A stretch of 64,000 nt of DNA from Niastella soli (lineage in GTDB: Bacteria; Bacteroidota; Bacteroidia; Chitinophagales; Chitinophagaceae). The stretch lies in NCBI RefSeq assembly GCF_017742245.1, contig NZ_JAGHKO010000001.1, positions 2,199,061 through 2,263,060 of the forward strand. Reading direction: 5' to 3'. Numbering within the stretch: position 1 is the first letter of the stretch; each line of letters begins with the position of its first letter. The position numbers were made by a program, and so were the translations under genes. Under the pieces are notes generated by a model, which ran no database searches, was not told the DNA's origin, and saw nothing but the letters and a program-made list of their open reading frames with translations. Positions 63,052-64,000 of this stretch are shown piece after piece.

Positions 63052-63552
63052 ATGATCACCTTGCCGAGTAAAAATGCGCTGGTAGTTTGCTGTTTGTTTG
63101 TTTTAATAAGTTGTGGGATAAAAGAGAAAAAAAAAGATTTTTACAGTACCAAACGCGGGGCCGAAAAAAGGATTCTGCCTTTGATAAAACCTTATCGTGC
63201 CATAAGTTATGATAATTTAGATAACTGGAAGGTAACTTTTAATTATCATGAGGTGCATGAACCAAATGCAGCAAATGCTGATAGCATTAATGTGATAGAT
63301 TCTGTGATTGTTATAAAATGTAACTCTAAATGTTTTTATGCCGGGAATTATTATCCTAATCTTTGGGTTGTATTAATTCCTAAACACAAAACAGAAGAAA
63401 TGTTTTTGATTGAAGAGGAGTTCCGGTCTTATTTGACAGGCATTGGAATACAAAATGCAACTTTGAGAAAATCTGAGGAGACTTTTATGGAATTTGAAGA
63501 AAACGATCAACTACCATGGCGGATAGATACAACTTATGAAAGCAAAGAGTAA
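63052..63552 (+). CDS. Hypothetical lipoprotein
   Basis: 166 residues with a lipoprotein signal ending LFVLISCG (lipobox LISC), a Lys-rich linker, and a mixed alpha/beta domain (YDNLDNWKVTFNYHEVHEP, then VIKCNSKCFYAGNYYPNLWVVLIP, C-terminal acidic tail). Two Cys lie four residues apart in KCNSKCFYAG. No family recognised. Likely periplasmic, membrane-anchored. Confidence 0.7.
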   Translation: MITLPSKNALVVCCLFVLISCGIKEKKKDFYSTKRGAEKRILPLIKPYRAISYDNLDNWKVTFNYHEVHEPNAANADSINVIDSVIVIKCNSKCFYAGNYYPNLWVVLIPKHKTEEMFLIEEEFRSYLTGIGIQNATLRKSEETFMEFEENDQLPWRIDTTYESKE

Positions 63553-63638
63553 AATTGGAAAACAGCAAATGATAAGTTTAATGCGCACCGTTTAACTTTT
63601 ATCTGGTTTTGTACTCTAACCTAACCCCCTGAAATGCA

Positions 63639-64000
63639 ATGAGGAAAATTTGTAAAGAAGCATATAGTAAATTGACACTCGTTTTCGAGCGACATTTCAT
63701 TTTGACAGTTCTCATTCTTCAGTTTTTATTTGTATGCTCTTTTGGACAGGCACAACAAACGACCACTATTTTACTATCTATAGGTGATTGTAGGGAGGGG
63801 GGGCATGGATTTTACGGGATTGATACCGATTCGGTAAGTTTTTACAGACTACCGGAAGATACGCTTGCATTCAGGGTGAGTGTTCGGGCAAAACGGTTTC
63901 CCATAAAGCTTACTAATACCCCAGTTGCTGATTACAGAATTGCTTATAGAAATGTATTCCGCCAGTTGGTTGTTAAACAGATCAGGTTGACAGATCAGAA
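63639..64000 (+). CDS. Hypothetical exported protein, 3' end outside window
   Basis: An open frame from ATG 63639 runs to the window edge (120 codons). The N-terminus is a long signal peptide or membrane anchor (FILTVLILQFLFVCSFGQAQ). Mature part: TTTILLSIGDCREGGHGFYG, then a strand-rich segment. No family recognised. Same strand as the lipoprotein gene 86 nt upstream. Confidence 0.6.
   Translation, partial: MRKICKEAYSKLTLVFERHFILTVLILQFLFVCSFGQAQQTTTILLSIGDCREGGHGFYGIDTDSVSFYRLPEDTLAFRVSVRAKRFPIKLTNTPVADYRIAYRNVFRQLVVKQIRLTDQ

Noticed and set aside
1-64000. CRISPR arrays, tRNA/rRNA genes, transposases, phage genes
   Set aside because: No regularly spaced direct repeats, tRNA cloverleaf, rRNA segment or transposase motif was found by reading; a tool-based scan would be needed to exclude small RNAs.

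Overview
The window is chromosomal DNA of a Bacteroidota bacterium, most likely a member of Chitinophagaceae (Niastella/Chitinophaga-like). The evidence is a set of Bacteroidota traits: TAnnTTTG-type -7 promoter boxes, several TonB paralogues that start with a GRNKEYGAYDLR motif, DUF4836 and metzincin-type lipoprotein/protease families, a 14-gene nuo operon with a short NuoG, and intergenic spacers made of short palindromic or simple-repeat sequence. The genus is inference; no rRNA gene is present to settle it.

Layout. 1-8.5 kb: end of an amidohydrolase gene, two pseudouridine synthases, a Spy-like periplasmic protein, a remnant of a DUF1778 antitoxin, rlmN, a lipoprotein, a 3-oxoadipyl-CoA-type thiolase and a DinB-fold protein. 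8.5-14.1 kb (minus strand): tyrosine phosphatase - hisS - DUF4836 lipoprotein, then an ABC ATPase/permease pair. 14.2-17.3 kb: small membrane protein, PstS-like lipoprotein, TPR protein. 17.46-31.1 kb: complete nuoABCDEFGHIJKLMN operon with a good Bacteroidota promoter, followed by a MacB-type permease. 32.7-35.2 kb: secreted zinc metalloprotease. 35.7-41.5 kb: exbB-exbD-exbD-tonB energy-transduction operon followed by three further TonB-domain genes made by tandem duplication, one of them recast as a lipoprotein. 41.6-43 kb: mnmE.

43.1-57.3 kb is an accessory island. It holds an ohr-SDR-hydrolase-hydrolase operon, a TPR/HisKA_2 histidine kinase with an NtrC-type response regulator, and a four-gene operon (secreted epoxide-hydrolase-like protein, isochorismatase-like hydrolase, crotonase, unknown protein) whose base composition looks richer in GC than its surroundings. 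Two closely related stand-alone sigma-54 activators, lacking receiver domains, flank that operon. A 9-nt word, AATATCATG, recurs upstream of the ohr operon, the kinase operon and one of the activators. This is the best candidate for an undescribed regulatory/catabolic module, but its substrate cannot be read from the sequence.

57.4-64 kb: an AraC regulator + double-VOC pair, a large FtsX-type permease, then a decayed second copy of the AraC/VOC pair fused in frame across a 5-nt microhomology, and two hypothetical exported proteins, the last running off the window. No tRNA, rRNA, CRISPR array or transposase was seen.
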